A stretch of DNA of 50,701 bases, from assembly GCF_001043115.1 (NCBI RefSeq), contig NZ_LFME01000035.1, forward strand, positions 1 through 50,701. The letters run 5' to 3'. Shown piece after piece: positions 29,655 through 37,967 of this stretch. The DNA is from Xanthomonas sp. NCPPB 1128 (GTDB taxonomy: Bacteria; Pseudomonadota; Gammaproteobacteria; Xanthomonadales; Xanthomonadaceae). The position numbers and the translations under genes are program-made. The notes under the pieces are model-generated. The model did not search any database and was not told the DNA's origin. It worked only from the letters and a program-made list of their open reading frames with translations. Position 1 is the first letter of the stretch. Each line of letters starts with the position of its first letter.

Positions 29655-29690
29655 TGTACTGCCGGCGCTTCCGGTGCCGCGGGCAGTACA
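29655..29690 (-). terminator. Hairpin between FUSC and kynU genes
   Basis: TGTACTGCC (29655-29663) pairs with GGCAGTACA (29682-29690), and the inner GGCGC/GTGCC extends the stem. It stands 11 bases beyond the FUSC stop codon, so it may end or attenuate transcription before kynU. It has no T-run. Confidence 0.5.
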
Positions 29691-29701
29691 TGCTTGCGCC
29701 T

Positions 29702-31846
29702 TCACCCGCTGCGCTGCACGCCCACCGGCGGCTGTTCCTTCGCGGCGGCCGCAGCCGGCACCAGTGCACTACGGATCAGGTGGGCAAGGGTGCCGATGCT
29801 GTCGGCGACACGGTCGCTGGTGTCGGCCAGCGCGGCCAGGGCGCCGCCGTCGCTGCCCTCCTGCGGCTGTGCGGCCAACGCCTCGGCCAGGCGCCGCTCG
29901 TCCGCGCGCAGGCTGGCCTGCGGGGGCGCCGTGCCGGTGCGCAGGCTCTCGGCCAGTTCGGTCAGCGCGGCATGCGCCTGCTCCCGGAACTGCTGCAGTT
30001 CCGGCAGTGGCGGCAGCGGCGGCGCATCGCGCAGCACCGCCTCCAGTGCCAGCGAGGCGCGGATCAGCCGGTTGCCGTTGGCCAGCACCGATTCGGCCAG
30101 GGTCAGTTCGCGCAGGTTGCGCTTGCGCCGCGGCTCGCCACGCAGGCGTTCGATCGAGGCCTGCGCGTTGGTGCGGGCGGTACGCGAGGCCGCGCGGGTC
30201 TCCGGCAGCGTCTGCAGGCGCCCGGCCAGGACCGCATCCAGATGGTCGCGGTGGGCGAGCAGCAACTGCGCCAGGATGGCGCGGATGTGCTTGCGTTCCC
30301 AGGTCGGCCACAGCGCGTAGGCGGCCAGTGCCAGTGCGCTGCCGAGCAGGGTGGCCTGGATGCGCTCGCCGATCGCCTCGCCCGGCGCCATGCCCTCGAA
30401 CGACAGCAACAGCACCAGCATGCCGGTCAGGCAGGCCACGCCGAGCCCGTAGTTGACCTGGGTCAGCAGGCGGAAACCCAGGCAGAACACGGTCAGCAAC
30501 AGCAGCCGCACCACCGCCCCGTCCATCACGAAGTGCGCCAGCACGGTGGCCAGCAGCAGCCCGGCCAAGGTGCCGGCCACGCGCAGCGCGCCGAAGCTGA
30601 GGGTGCCGCCGAAATCCGGCTTGAGCACGATCGCGGTGGTCATCGGGATCCAGTAGCCGTGCGGGATCGCCTGCCAGCGGGCGAACAGCACCGCCAGCGC
30701 CAGGCACACGCCGCAGCGCAAGGCGTGGCGGAACGCGACCGAAGACAGGTTCAGGTTCGCCCGCAAGGTCTGCAGCGGGGCCAGGGGGCGCAGTGCCGCC
30801 GGCAGCCGCGCTTCGGCCAGTTCGGCCTGGATCTCGCCGCGGCTGCTGGCCCAGCGGCCGTTGCGCACCAGCGCACGCAGCTGGCCGCCCAGGCCCTGCG
30901 CGCGCGCCACGGCGATGCGCAGCAGGCGACGTTCGCGGGTGTCCTCGGCCTGCGCCTGCACCTGCGCCAGGGCGTCGATGAGATCGTCGAACCCGGTCAT
31001 CGAGGCATTGGCGGCATCGGGGTCCTCGGCGCTGTCCAGCGCATGCGCGAGCTGGTCCAGCACCACCGCGCTGCGTTCGAGCACGCGTTCGATCGGCAGC
31101 CGCGCGGGCGATGCGGCCTCCAGGCGCCCGTGCAGGTCGGCCAGGGTCAGCAATTCCAGCCGCGCGCGTTCGCACAGTTCGGCGATGACCCGGAACGCCT
31201 GCACCGCACGCCCGCGCGAGCGGTGTTCGCCGTGCAGCATCACCATGGCCTCCAGCACCGCCTCGGTGGCCGGCGGCGCCGCGGTCGCGCTTGGCCGCTG
31301 CCGGGCGAGGCCGGCCAGTTGCCGCATCAGGTCGGCCAGGGCGAAGCGCTCCGGGCGGTAACGCTGCAGCGGCCACGCTGCCAGCGCCATCAGCATCTGC
31401 AGCACGCCGCCGGCGAAGATCAGCGCGGCGACGCCCACGCTCTGCAGCGGCGGCAGGCCCACGTCGGCGCTGACCACCAGCAGGATCATGCTGGTCAGCC
31501 CGACCCGCGCCGCCACCGGGCCCAGCGCCACCAGCAGGCCGCCGCCCAGGCCAAGCAGCAGCGCACACAGCGCCAGCGCCACGGTATGCGCGCCGATCAG
31601 CATGCCGAGCAGCGCGGCGACGCCGGCCGCCAGCGCCGCCATCAGCATGCGCTGCATCCGCGCCCGGTACGGGCCGGGCTGGTCGGAGAACATGGTGTTG
31701 AGCGCGCCGGTGGACACCGCCAGGCCCAGTTCGGCATGGCCGGTGGCCACGCCCAGCGCCAGCGGCGCGACCACCGCGGCGGTGTTGCGCAGGGCCACGC
31801 GCACCGGCACGTCGCGCGGTTTGAGCGCGATCAGGCTGCGCAGCAT
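29702..31846 (-). CDS. FUSC-family inner-membrane protein (YccS/aromatic acid exporter-like)
   Basis: A 714-residue membrane protein with the FUSC double arrangement: two clusters of about six transmembrane helices (about residues 15-165 and 385-520), each followed by a soluble helical domain. FGALRVAGTLAGLLLATVLA is the conserved FUSC segment. E. coli relatives are YccS and the AaeB aromatic-acid exporter. Placed between haaO and kynU, it might export an aromatic intermediate such as anthranilate, or a surplus of one; this is inference from context only. The start is ATG 31846, 31 bases after haaO. Confidence 0.88.
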   Translation of the reverse strand: MLRSLIALKPRDVPVRVALRNTAAVVAPLALGVATGHAELGLAVSTGALNTMFSDQPGPYRARMQRMLMAALAAGVAALLGMLIGAHTVALALCALLLGLGGGLLVALGPVAARVGLTSMILLVVSADVGLPPLQSVGVAALIFAGGVLQMLMALAAWPLQRYRPERFALADLMRQLAGLARQRPSATAAPPATEAVLEAMVMLHGEHRSRGRAVQAFRVIAELCERARLELLTLADLHGRLEAASPARLPIERVLERSAVVLDQLAHALDSAEDPDAANASMTGFDDLIDALAQVQAQAEDTRERRLLRIAVARAQGLGGQLRALVRNGRWASSRGEIQAELAEARLPAALRPLAPLQTLRANLNLSSVAFRHALRCGVCLALAVLFARWQAIPHGYWIPMTTAIVLKPDFGGTLSFGALRVAGTLAGLLLATVLAHFVMDGAVVRLLLLTVFCLGFRLLTQVNYGLGVACLTGMLVLLLSFEGMAPGEAIGERIQATLLGSALALAAYALWPTWERKHIRAILAQLLLAHRDHLDAVLAGRLQTLPETRAASRTARTNAQASIERLRGEPRRKRNLRELTLAESVLANGNRLIRASLALEAVLRDAPPLPPLPELQQFREQAHAALTELAESLRTGTAPPQASLRADERRLAEALAAQPQEGSDGGALAALADTSDRVADSIGTLAHLIRSALVPAAAAAKEQPPVGVQRSG

Positions 31847-31877
31847 CGCGATGGGGAACGGCGCGGGCGCAGGGCGG

Positions 31878-32402
31878 TCACGGCGCGGCGGCAGCCGCCG
31901 GTAACGGATGCACGTGGCCGCAGCGCGCGCAGGTGCGCAGCGATTCGGACGCGTAGAAGTGCGCGAACACTGGCGGGAAGTCGGTCTCGATGTTCTGCAG
32001 CGGGAAGTAGGCTTCGTACAGCAGATGGTTGCAGCGTTCGCAGAACCACAGCAGGCCGTCCTGTTCGTGCGGCAGGCGGCGCCGCTCGATCACCAGGCCC
32101 ACCGAGTCGGCACCGCGCTGCGGCGAGTGCGGCACCTTGGGCGGCAGCAGGAAGGTCTCGCCGGCGCGGATCGGGATCTCGCGCACCGCGCCGTCCTCCT
32201 GGATCTTCAGCACCATCTCGCCTTCGAGCTGGTAGAACCACTCCGGGCCTTCGTCGTAGTGGTAGTCACTGCGCGCGTTTGGCCCGCCGACCACCATCAC
32301 GATGAAGTCGCCGGCGTGGATGCACTTGTTGCCCACCGGCGGCTTCAGCAGGTGCCGGTGGGCGTCGATCCAGGCGTGCAGGTTGAGCGGGCCGGGGAGC
32401 AT
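31878..32402 (-). CDS. haaO: 3-Hydroxyanthranilate 3,4-dioxygenase
   Basis: A 174-residue cupin-type iron dioxygenase that opens 3-hydroxyanthranilate to the precursor of quinolinate, hence NAD. The likely iron ligands are H48, E54 ([16 protein letters not shown]) and H92 ([10 protein letters not shown]). A second, rubredoxin-like metal site typical of bacterial forms is also present (FCERC and CARCGH near the C-terminus). ATG 32402. The gene order can-haaO-FUSC-kynU-kmo makes this a kynurenine branch, although kynA/kynB, nadC and nadA are not in the window. Confidence 0.95.
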   Translation of the reverse strand: MLPGPLNLHAWIDAHRHLLKPPVGNKCIHAGDFIVMVVGGPNARSDYHYDEGPEWFYQLEGEMVLKIQEDGAVREIPIRAGETFLLPPKVPHSPQRGADSVGLVIERRRLPHEQDGLLWFCERCNHLLYEAYFPLQNIETDFPPVFAHFYASESLRTCARCGHVHPLPAAAAAP

Positions 32403-32440
32403 GCGCGATCCTTGACGGAGAGGGCTGGGCGGCGCGCCGC

Positions 32441-33103
32441 TCAGCGGTCCTCGCGGTCCTGGCTGATGCGCGCCAGGGCCGCATCGTAGCGCGGCGCCAG
32501 GTCGTCGATGCGGTCCAGTTCCATGCCCAGGTCGTGCACGCGGCCGTCGCGCAGGCTGTAGACCCAGCCGTGCACGGTCAGTTCCTGGCCGCGCGCCCAG
32601 GCGTCGAGCACGATCGAAGTGCGGCTGACGTTGACCACCTGCTCGAGGACGTTGAGCTCGCACAGGCGCGCATGCTGCACGTTGAGCTCGCCGGCCTGCT
32701 GCAGGCAGTGCTCGTGCTTCTCGGCCACGTCGGTGACGTGGCGGATCCAGTTGTCGACCAGACCCAGCCGCGCGCGGGTCAGGCCGGCGTGCACGCCGCC
32801 GCAGCCGTAGTGGCCGACCACCAGGATGTGCCGCACCTTCAGCACCTCGACCGCGAACTGGATCACCGACAGGCAGTTGAGGTCGGTGTGCACGACCACG
32901 TTGGCGATGTTGCGGTGGACGAACACCTCGCCCGGCGCCATGTCGATGATCTGGTTCGCCGGCACCCGCGAATCGGAACACCCGATCCATAGGTATTCGG
33001 GGGTCTGTTGCGTGGACAGGCGGCTGAAGAACTCGGGATCCTCGCGATTGATGCGTTCGGACCAGGAGCGGTTGTTGTCCAGGAGTTGCGCGATTTTGCT
33101 CAT
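32441..33103 (-). CDS. can: Beta-class carbonic anhydrase
   Basis: A 220-residue cytosolic zinc enzyme that hydrates CO2 to bicarbonate. Zinc and active-site residues match E. coli Can exactly in position: C42, D44 and R46 in CSDSR, H98 and C101 in GHYGCGG. The length (220) equals that of E. coli Can. ATG 33103; an AATAAT about 11 bases before the start may be a -10 element, giving a very short leader. It is the first gene of the minus-strand run that includes haaO, but need not share its function. Confidence 0.97.
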   Translation of the reverse strand: MSKIAQLLDNNRSWSERINREDPEFFSRLSTQQTPEYLWIGCSDSRVPANQIIDMAPGEVFVHRNIANVVVHTDLNCLSVIQFAVEVLKVRHILVVGHYGCGGVHAGLTRARLGLVDNWIRHVTDVAEKHEHCLQQAGELNVQHARLCELNVLEQVVNVSRTSIVLDAWARGQELTVHGWVYSLRDGRVHDLGMELDRIDDLAPRYDAALARISQDREDR

Positions 33104-33271
33104 AGCCCGGCATTATTCCAGAACCCCGCCGCCCGCGCGCAGCCGGCGCTCACGACGACCGCGGCGGCTCAGTGCGCAGGCGCCGCTGGATCGGGCTTTT
33201 GCCGATCCCGCCGGTGCGGCCCGCTGCGCAGACTTCCTCCACGCCCACCACGGGCACCAGCGGAGGATCCC

Positions 33272-33811
33272 ATGGCCGACTTCAACGCATTCTTTCCGAC
33301 CCTGCTCAAGCACGAGGGCGGCTTCGTCAACGATCCGGTGGACCCGGGCGGCGCCACCAACAAGGGCATCACCCTGGCGACGTTCCGCATTTACGCCAAG
33401 AGCCTGCTGCAACTGGAGCCGACCCTGGACAACCTGCGTGCGCTCACCGACGCGCAGGCGGTGGTGATCTACAAGACCTGCTACTGGAATGCGGTGCACG
33501 GCGACGAGATCGCGCTGCAGCCGCTGGCCAACATCCTGTTCGACTTCCAGGTCAATGCCGGCAACAACGCCATCAAGCTGCTGCAGCGCGTGCTCAACGC
33601 GCAGACCGCGACGCTGAAGCTGCCGGAGGAGGGCAAGCTCGGCCCGGCCACCCTGGCCGCGCTGAAGGCGGCGGACCAGCGCGATCTGTACGCGCGCTAC
33701 AAGCAGGGCCGGCGCGATTACTACCAGCGCCTGGTCGCGGCCAGGCCGCCGCTGGCCAAGTTCCTCAAGGGCTGGCTGGCGCGCACCGATTCCTTTCCCG
33801 ACCTGAGCTGA
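33272..33811 (+). CDS. GH108-type N-acetylmuramidase with peptidoglycan-binding domain
   Basis: A 179-residue lysozyme-like protein. The catalytic Glu is in LLKHEGGFVNDP (E15), followed by GGATNKGIT, the GH108 signature. The second half (LFDFQVNAGNNAIKLLQRVL) is a PG-binding-3 domain. Such enzymes are phage endolysins or cell-wall hydrolases (ZliS-like) that cut the glycan strand. No signal peptide is seen, so it needs a holin-like route, a secretion system or lysis to reach the wall. The start has a strong GGAGGA. It heads a set of unusual genes on the same strand, but a hairpin at 33840-33860 could separate it from them. Confidence 0.88.
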   Translation: MADFNAFFPTLLKHEGGFVNDPVDPGGATNKGITLATFRIYAKSLLQLEPTLDNLRALTDAQAVVIYKTCYWNAVHGDEIALQPLANILFDFQVNAGNNAIKLLQRVLNAQTATLKLPEEGKLGPATLAALKAADQRDLYARYKQGRRDYYQRLVAARPPLAKFLKGWLARTDSFPDLS

Positions 33812-33839
33812 GCGCGCGTGCGGCGCATGCCGCCGATCC

Positions 33840-33860
33840 GCCGCCGTCGCCGACGGCGGC
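33840..33860 (+). terminator. Hairpin after the muramidase gene
   Basis: A 9-bp stem GCCGCCGTC/GACGGCGGC with loop GCC, followed by CTTCTTTCC. It lies 28 bases beyond the muramidase stop and 21 bases before the next start, so it could act as an attenuator between the two. Confidence 0.6.
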
Positions 33861-33881
33861 CTTCTTTCCCCAGGAGCGACC

Positions 33882-34460
33882 ATGGCTGGACCGACCGCAT
33901 TGAACGACCTGATCGAGGCGCTGGCCGGCGCGGTGATCGAGGCGCAGGACCGCATCGAGCAGCACCAGATGGCCAACCTCGGCGACTACTTCGACGAGTT
34001 CCACCGGCCCAAGAGCGTGATCATCCGCCTGCCGTCGCAGCATCCGCAGGCCGCCGAAGGCGACGAGGACTACTACCGCGCGCCGCTGTTGCCGCTGGTC
34101 TCGACCAACGTGCTGCGGATCAAGGATGTGGAGATCAGCTTCGATGCGCAGCTCGGCGACCTCGGCGGCCTGCAGTCGGCCGACGGCTTCTTCGCGCCGG
34201 AGCCGCCCGGCCCGAAAGCGGCCTGGCAGGCCAAGCGCACCGCCACCCGTTCCAGCGTGCGTGTGGATACCAGCGCCAGCGCGCGGAGCCAGCGCCAGAG
34301 TGCCGTCCACGTCGTGCTGCGCGTGGAGGGGACCGAACCGACTGACGGAGCGGCCAGATTGCTCAACCATCTGGCGCAGACGCAGGGCGTGTTCAAGACG
34401 GTCACGGCCGACAAGCCGGACGTCGCGGGCACGGACGATGTAACCAATCCCACCAACTAA
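33882..34460 (+). CDS. DUF2589-like protein, first copy
   Basis: A 192-residue protein of unknown function. The N-terminal helix (LNDLIEALAGAVIEAQDRIE) is followed by a beta region. APLLPLVSTNVLRIKDVEISFDAQLG here aligns with VPLLAIVNVPSLSIQTVDITFDMEV of the next gene, and RLLNHLAQTQG with RVMDILQSSV, so the two are paralogues. The middle (residues 95-125) is Pro/Ala-rich. Neither signal peptide nor membrane segment. It has CAGGAG before ATG 33882 and lies 12 bases before the second copy. Confidence 0.8.
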   Translation: MAGPTALNDLIEALAGAVIEAQDRIEQHQMANLGDYFDEFHRPKSVIIRLPSQHPQAAEGDEDYYRAPLLPLVSTNVLRIKDVEISFDAQLGDLGGLQSADGFFAPEPPGPKAAWQAKRTATRSSVRVDTSASARSQRQSAVHVVLRVEGTEPTDGAARLLNHLAQTQGVFKTVTADKPDVAGTDDVTNPTN

Positions 34461-34472
34461 GGAGTCACTGCA

Positions 34473-35102
34473 ATGGCTGACGAACTCGTCAACATGTCAA
34501 GTCAATTCAAGGGTCTGCCGATGGGCGACCTGATCGGCGGCCCGCTGGATGCGGCCTGCGACGCGCAGGTCAAGCTGGCCCGCGCCACCGCCGATTTCAT
34601 CCGCGTCATCGGCTTCCTGCCGCCCGATGCCGGCGGCAACGATCCGCAGGCGACCGGCGCCACCCGCACCGCCAGCTTCCGCTTCAAGCGGCCGGTCGAC
34701 GACCCGACCACCGCCGGCGGCATCGCCGAGGAGGAGGTCGAACTGGAAGTGCCGCTGCTGGCCATCGTCAACGTGCCCAGCCTGAGCATCCAGACCGTGG
34801 ACATCACCTTCGACATGGAAGTGAAGTCGTCCTTCTCCGAGAAGTCCTCCACCGATGCCTCGGCGTCGCTGTCGGCGGACATGGAATTCGGCTGGGGCAT
34901 GTTCAAGGCCAAGGTGCACATCCAGGGTTCGGTCGCCACGCACAAGGAAAACACGCGCAGCTCCGACAACTCGGCCAAGTACCACGTCGCCGTGCACGCC
35001 GCCGACAAGGGCATGCCGGAAGGGCTGGCGCGGGTGATGGACATCCTGCAGAGCTCGGTGGCGCCGCGCAAGGTCGGCGCGCCGGTGCCGGTCGCCGCGT
35101 AA
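34473..35102 (+). CDS. DUF2589 domain protein, second copy
   Basis: A 209-residue protein matching the DUF2589 family: MGDLIGGPLDAACDAQVKLA and TADFIRVIGF near the start, then VPLLAIVNVPSLSIQTVDIT, FDMEV, and a C-terminal MFKAKVHIQGSVA strand. The family is described in bacteria and archaea without a function. The pattern of one amphipathic helix followed by about eight beta-strands suggests a beta-sandwich that may assemble into larger structures; this is inference. Typical strong ribosome binding site (AAGGAG). It belongs to a compact set of genes with the first copy and those downstream. Confidence 0.9.
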   Translation: MADELVNMSSQFKGLPMGDLIGGPLDAACDAQVKLARATADFIRVIGFLPPDAGGNDPQATGATRTASFRFKRPVDDPTTAGGIAEEEVELEVPLLAIVNVPSLSIQTVDITFDMEVKSSFSEKSSTDASASLSADMEFGWGMFKAKVHIQGSVATHKENTRSSDNSAKYHVAVHAADKGMPEGLARVMDILQSSVAPRKVGAPVPVAA

Positions 35103-35148
35103 GTCCGTAGCGGCCTGTTGAACCATCTCGTCGGGGGACTCGTCAACG

Positions 35149-35409
35149 ATGTTCGACCTTACCGAAGTCAAGTTCGTCAAGCGGGTCGTGGTCGGTAGCG
35201 ACAACCCGACGCAGATGCAGTCGCCCGAGCAGATCGAGGCGGCACGGGCCTTGCTCAACCGCTGCCTGAGCGATTCGCCGAAGGGCGCGATCATCGGCAC
35301 CGAAAAGAATTTCGCCGTGCTGCAGATCGGCGAGCACCAGGTGGTGATGCAGTGGCTGTGCTACCACGTGGGCTTCCCGCGCAAGCCCGGCTGGCTGAAG
35401 GACGACTGA
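35149..35409 (+). CDS. Small protein of unknown function
   Basis: An 86-residue protein I do not recognise. It has a predicted alpha/beta pattern (FVKRVVVGSDN, AARALLNRCLS, AIIGTEKNFAVLQIGEHQVVMQWLCYHVGF). The mixed helix and strands with two Cys suggest a small compact domain without membrane segments. The stop overlaps the next gene's start by one base (TGATG at 35407-35411), so the two are translated together. Position 46 bases after the DUF2589 gene ties it to the cluster. Confidence 0.8.
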   Translation: MFDLTEVKFVKRVVVGSDNPTQMQSPEQIEAARALLNRCLSDSPKGAIIGTEKNFAVLQIGEHQVVMQWLCYHVGFPRKPGWLKDD

Positions 35410-35867
35410 TGGCCAGGCTGCGTTGCGAGTTCGACCTGTTCCTGCAGGGGCTGTCGGCGGCCTTGCTGGATGCGCAGCGGCGCTGCCGCGCGCGTCACGC
35501 ACAGGCATTGCGCGCGTGTTTCGGCGCGGGCGAGACGTTGCAGGTGGAGACGGACGCGGCCGAGCCGCCGTCGCTGCAAATCCCGTTGTGGGAGCTGCGT
35601 GCATGGCAGTTGCCGCAGATCGGCGAACTGGCCCTGGCCTTCGACGTCGAACTGGACGTGGTGGACGCACCGAACGAGGCGCCGCGCCTGCTGCTGCAGG
35701 TGCAGCCGCGCCGGCCACGGCGGCCCGGCCACCGCTTGCAGATCCTGTTCCGCGGCACCCACACCCCGGTCGGCGAGGTGCTGTTCGATGGCCAGCGGCT
35801 GAAGCTGTGGCACCTGTCCGATGCGCCCGCTCCGCACGATCCCGCCGAGGAGACCGCACATGCGTAG
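35409..35867 (+). CDS. Divergent DUF2589-like protein
   Basis: A 152-residue protein. It begins with a helix (FDLFLQGLSAALLDAQRRCR) followed by LQIPLWELRAWQLPQIGELA and FDVELD. This matches the order helix, PLxxI...L.I...I.FD.E of the two genes upstream, so I read it as a third, diverged member; overall identity is low and no family assignment is claimed. The C-terminal half ends HRLQILFRGTHTPVGEVLFD. The ATG at 35409 overlaps the preceding stop, and its own end overlaps the next gene by 8 bases. Confidence 0.7.
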   Translation: MARLRCEFDLFLQGLSAALLDAQRRCRARHAQALRACFGAGETLQVETDAAEPPSLQIPLWELRAWQLPQIGELALAFDVELDVVDAPNEAPRLLLQVQPRRPRRPGHRLQILFRGTHTPVGEVLFDGQRLKLWHLSDAPAPHDPAEETAHA

Positions 35868-36048
35868 ACACGGCTTCATCCTGTCCCGGCACGACACCGA
35901 CCTGTGGTGCCGAGAACTGCACATCGACCTGCGCTCGCTGGCCCGCGCGCAACGGCTGCGCCGGCGTCGACGCCGGGCGCTGTGGCTGCTTGCCGTACTG
36001 TGCCTGGTGGCGGCCGTCCTGGCGCTGATCCGGTTCGGTCTGTCCTGA
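35860..36048 (+). CDS. Small single-pass membrane protein
   Basis: A 62-residue protein. It has an Arg-rich cytosolic face ([14 protein letters not shown]) followed by one transmembrane helix (LWLLAVLCLVAAVLALIRF) and a short tail. With the positive charge before the helix, the N-terminus should remain in the cytoplasm. It overlaps the end of the preceding gene by 8 bases. I know no relative. In the cluster it might anchor a complex at the inner membrane. Confidence 0.7.
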   Translation: MRRHGFILSRHDTDLWCRELHIDLRSLARAQRLRRRRRRALWLLAVLCLVAAVLALIRFGLS

Positions 36049-36089
36049 CCGTGCACATCGTTTTCCTTCGTATCCAACAGGAGAGTCGC

Positions 36090-36872
36090 ATGCGTATCCG
36101 TTCGCGTGGTGTTGCGCGTTTCCCGTTCTGGCTGGCGCTGTGCCTGGCCACGCCGTTCGCCGCCGGTGCCGCACCGCAGGCGCCGACGCCTGCTGCACCG
36201 GCCGCAGCGGCCAACGCAGACGCGTTGCCGCCCGGCGAATGGAGCGGCACCCTGGCGCTGGATGCGCAGCGCCTGGCCGCCGTGCGCCTGGTCCAGCGCG
36301 ACGGCAAGGCCAGGCTGATGTTCGGCTCGCCGTTGAACTGCGCCTTGCTGGTCAAGCCGCAACCGGGTGCCGGTTTCGCACTGGAGTCGATCAATGGCGG
36401 CGCCTACTGCGACAAGCTGATGGGCAAGCCGCTGCGCGTGCAGCGCAGCGGCGACGACCTGCGCTTGAACGTCGACGGCAAGGATTTGCCGGTGGTGCTG
36501 CACAGCGATCCGGGCCAGCCTAGCCCGCTGCAGGGCACGTGGCGCGGGGTGACGCGTCCCGACTACAGCAATAGGGGCGTCGCTGTGCAACTGAGTGTCG
36601 CGGCGACCCCTCAGGCCCCCGGTAGCGCCACGGTGCAGCTGCGCTACGGCGCGCCGCGCGAGTGCAGGGTGCAGGGTCGCTACCTCGGCATGCGCGAAGG
36701 AGACGCGCTGTACGCGTTGGACATGAACGATCAGGGTGTCTGCACGCGTTTGAGCGACGGCCAGCTGACACTGCGCGCAAGGCCGGACGGCGAGCTCGAA
36801 CTGCAGACCGTTGACGGCGGCGGGAAGGGGCGGGAAAGCGCGCTGTTGGAACGCGTCCCCGCCAGCCCGTAA
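36090..36872 (+). CDS. Secreted protein of unknown function
   Basis: A 260-residue protein with a cleavable signal peptide: MRIRSRGVARFPFWLALCLA, with likely cleavage after PFAAGA. The next 30 residues are Pro/Ala-rich. A domain of about 200 residues follows, strongly beta (GEWSGTLALDAQRLAAVRLV, GTWRGVTRPDYSNRGVAV), in two similar halves each beginning with G.W.G. Each half has a pair of Cys (LNCALLV, GGAYCDK; PRECRV, DQGVCTR), suggesting disulphides in the periplasm. I know no family. ATG 36090 with CAGGAG. It could be the periplasmic part of the cluster. Confidence 0.75.
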   Translation: MRIRSRGVARFPFWLALCLATPFAAGAAPQAPTPAAPAAAANADALPPGEWSGTLALDAQRLAAVRLVQRDGKARLMFGSPLNCALLVKPQPGAGFALESINGGAYCDKLMGKPLRVQRSGDDLRLNVDGKDLPVVLHSDPGQPSPLQGTWRGVTRPDYSNRGVAVQLSVAATPQAPGSATVQLRYGAPRECRVQGRYLGMREGDALYALDMNDQGVCTRLSDGQLTLRARPDGELELQTVDGGGKGRESALLERVPASP

Positions 36873-36920
36873 TCCGCCGCGCGGACGCGCCGGCCCTCGT
36901 TTCCATCCAGGAGTCGTGCG

Positions 36921-37967
36921 ATGAACTTCGTCTGGATCAAGACGCTGGCCGGCGCCGCGTGGCGCCGGCTGATCGCGGCCCGCCGGGCCGGGCCGCGGCT
37001 GCCGCCGCCGCCCATCCTGCCGCAGTTGCGCGCCGAGTGCGAAGCGATGGCGCGCTATGCGCTGGAACACGGCATGGCAGTGCCGCCGGAGTTGATCGCC
37101 CGCCTGTCGGCGCTGTTGGGCGCCCGCGTGCCGGACGCCGATGGCGGCGAGATCGAGGTGCACTCGCACGAACTGGCGGTCACCCACCGGCGACTGGCGC
37201 AACTGATCCGCCCGGCGACGCCGCAGGCGGTGTTCCTGCTCGATGCCGAACGTCGCCGCCCGCACTGGGCGACACTGCTCGGCCCGCTGCCGCTGGTGCG
37301 CGCACTGACCACGACCTCGCTGCTGTTCTTGTTCGCGGTGGTGGCGACGGCCCTGTCCAGCAAGGTCAGCGCGGACAACGTGCGCCTGGGGTTCCTGGAT
37401 TCCTCGGGCAGCGTGCTGCTGTGGAACGCGCTGTTCCTGCTGTTCTGCGCCGGCCTGGGGGCCTCGTTCTCCTCGCTGTTCCAGGTGCACCGCTATGTCG
37501 CCGACGCCAGCTACGACCCCAAGTACGACGCGTCCTACGGCGCGCGCATGATCCTGGGCCTGATCGCCGGGCTGATCCTGGTCGAAGTGCTGCCGCCGGA
37601 TCTGTTCGAAAGCGGCAGCATGCGCAGTTTCGGCAAGCCGACCCTGGCGATGCTGGGGGGCTTCTCGGCCACCGCGGTGTACCGTCTGCTGCAACGCCTG
37701 GTCGATTTGATGGAGACACTGGTGCGTGGCGACACCTCGGCGCAGGCGCAGGCATCGCTGGAAGTGCAGCGCGCCAGCAACGACACCGAGCGCATGCGCT
37801 GGCAGGGCGAACTGGCCGCGCAGTTGATGACCTTGCAACAGTCCATCGAGGCCGGCACGCCGCCGGCCGCGATCCAGCAGCGGCTCGCCGAGTTCGCCCG
37901 CGCGATGCTGCAGGTGGAGGCCGCCCGGTTGCCACCACCACCGCCGCCAACCGCTGCTGCGGAATGA
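36921..37967 (+). CDS. Multi-pass membrane protein of unknown function
   Basis: A 348-residue protein. The N-terminal 125 residues are soluble and helical (LPQLRAECEAMARYALEHGM). Then come three hydrophobic segments at about 126-147 (ALTTTSLLFLFAVVATALS), 165-184 (LLWNALFLLFCAGLGASF) and 208-225 (MILGLIAGLILVEVLPPD). A hydrophobic stretch near 240-255 is weaker. The last 90 residues are a coiled-coil-like helix (LEVQRASNDTERMRWQGELA) ending in a poly-proline tail. It has the look of a scaffold or channel protein, but no family is recognisable. It closes the plus-strand cluster. Confidence 0.78.
   Translation: MNFVWIKTLAGAAWRRLIAARRAGPRLPPPPILPQLRAECEAMARYALEHGMAVPPELIARLSALLGARVPDADGGEIEVHSHELAVTHRRLAQLIRPATPQAVFLLDAERRRPHWATLLGPLPLVRALTTTSLLFLFAVVATALSSKVSADNVRLGFLDSSGSVLLWNALFLLFCAGLGASFSSLFQVHRYVADASYDPKYDASYGARMILGLIAGLILVEVLPPDLFESGSMRSFGKPTLAMLGGFSATAVYRLLQRLVDLMETLVRGDTSAQAQASLEVQRASNDTERMRWQGELAAQLMTLQQSIEAGTPPAAIQQRLAEFARAMLQVEAARLPPPPPPTAAAE

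Noticed and set aside
33272-37967. A prophage remnant
   Set aside because: Apart from the muramidase there is no integrase, terminase, capsid or tail gene, and no attachment-site duplication is seen.
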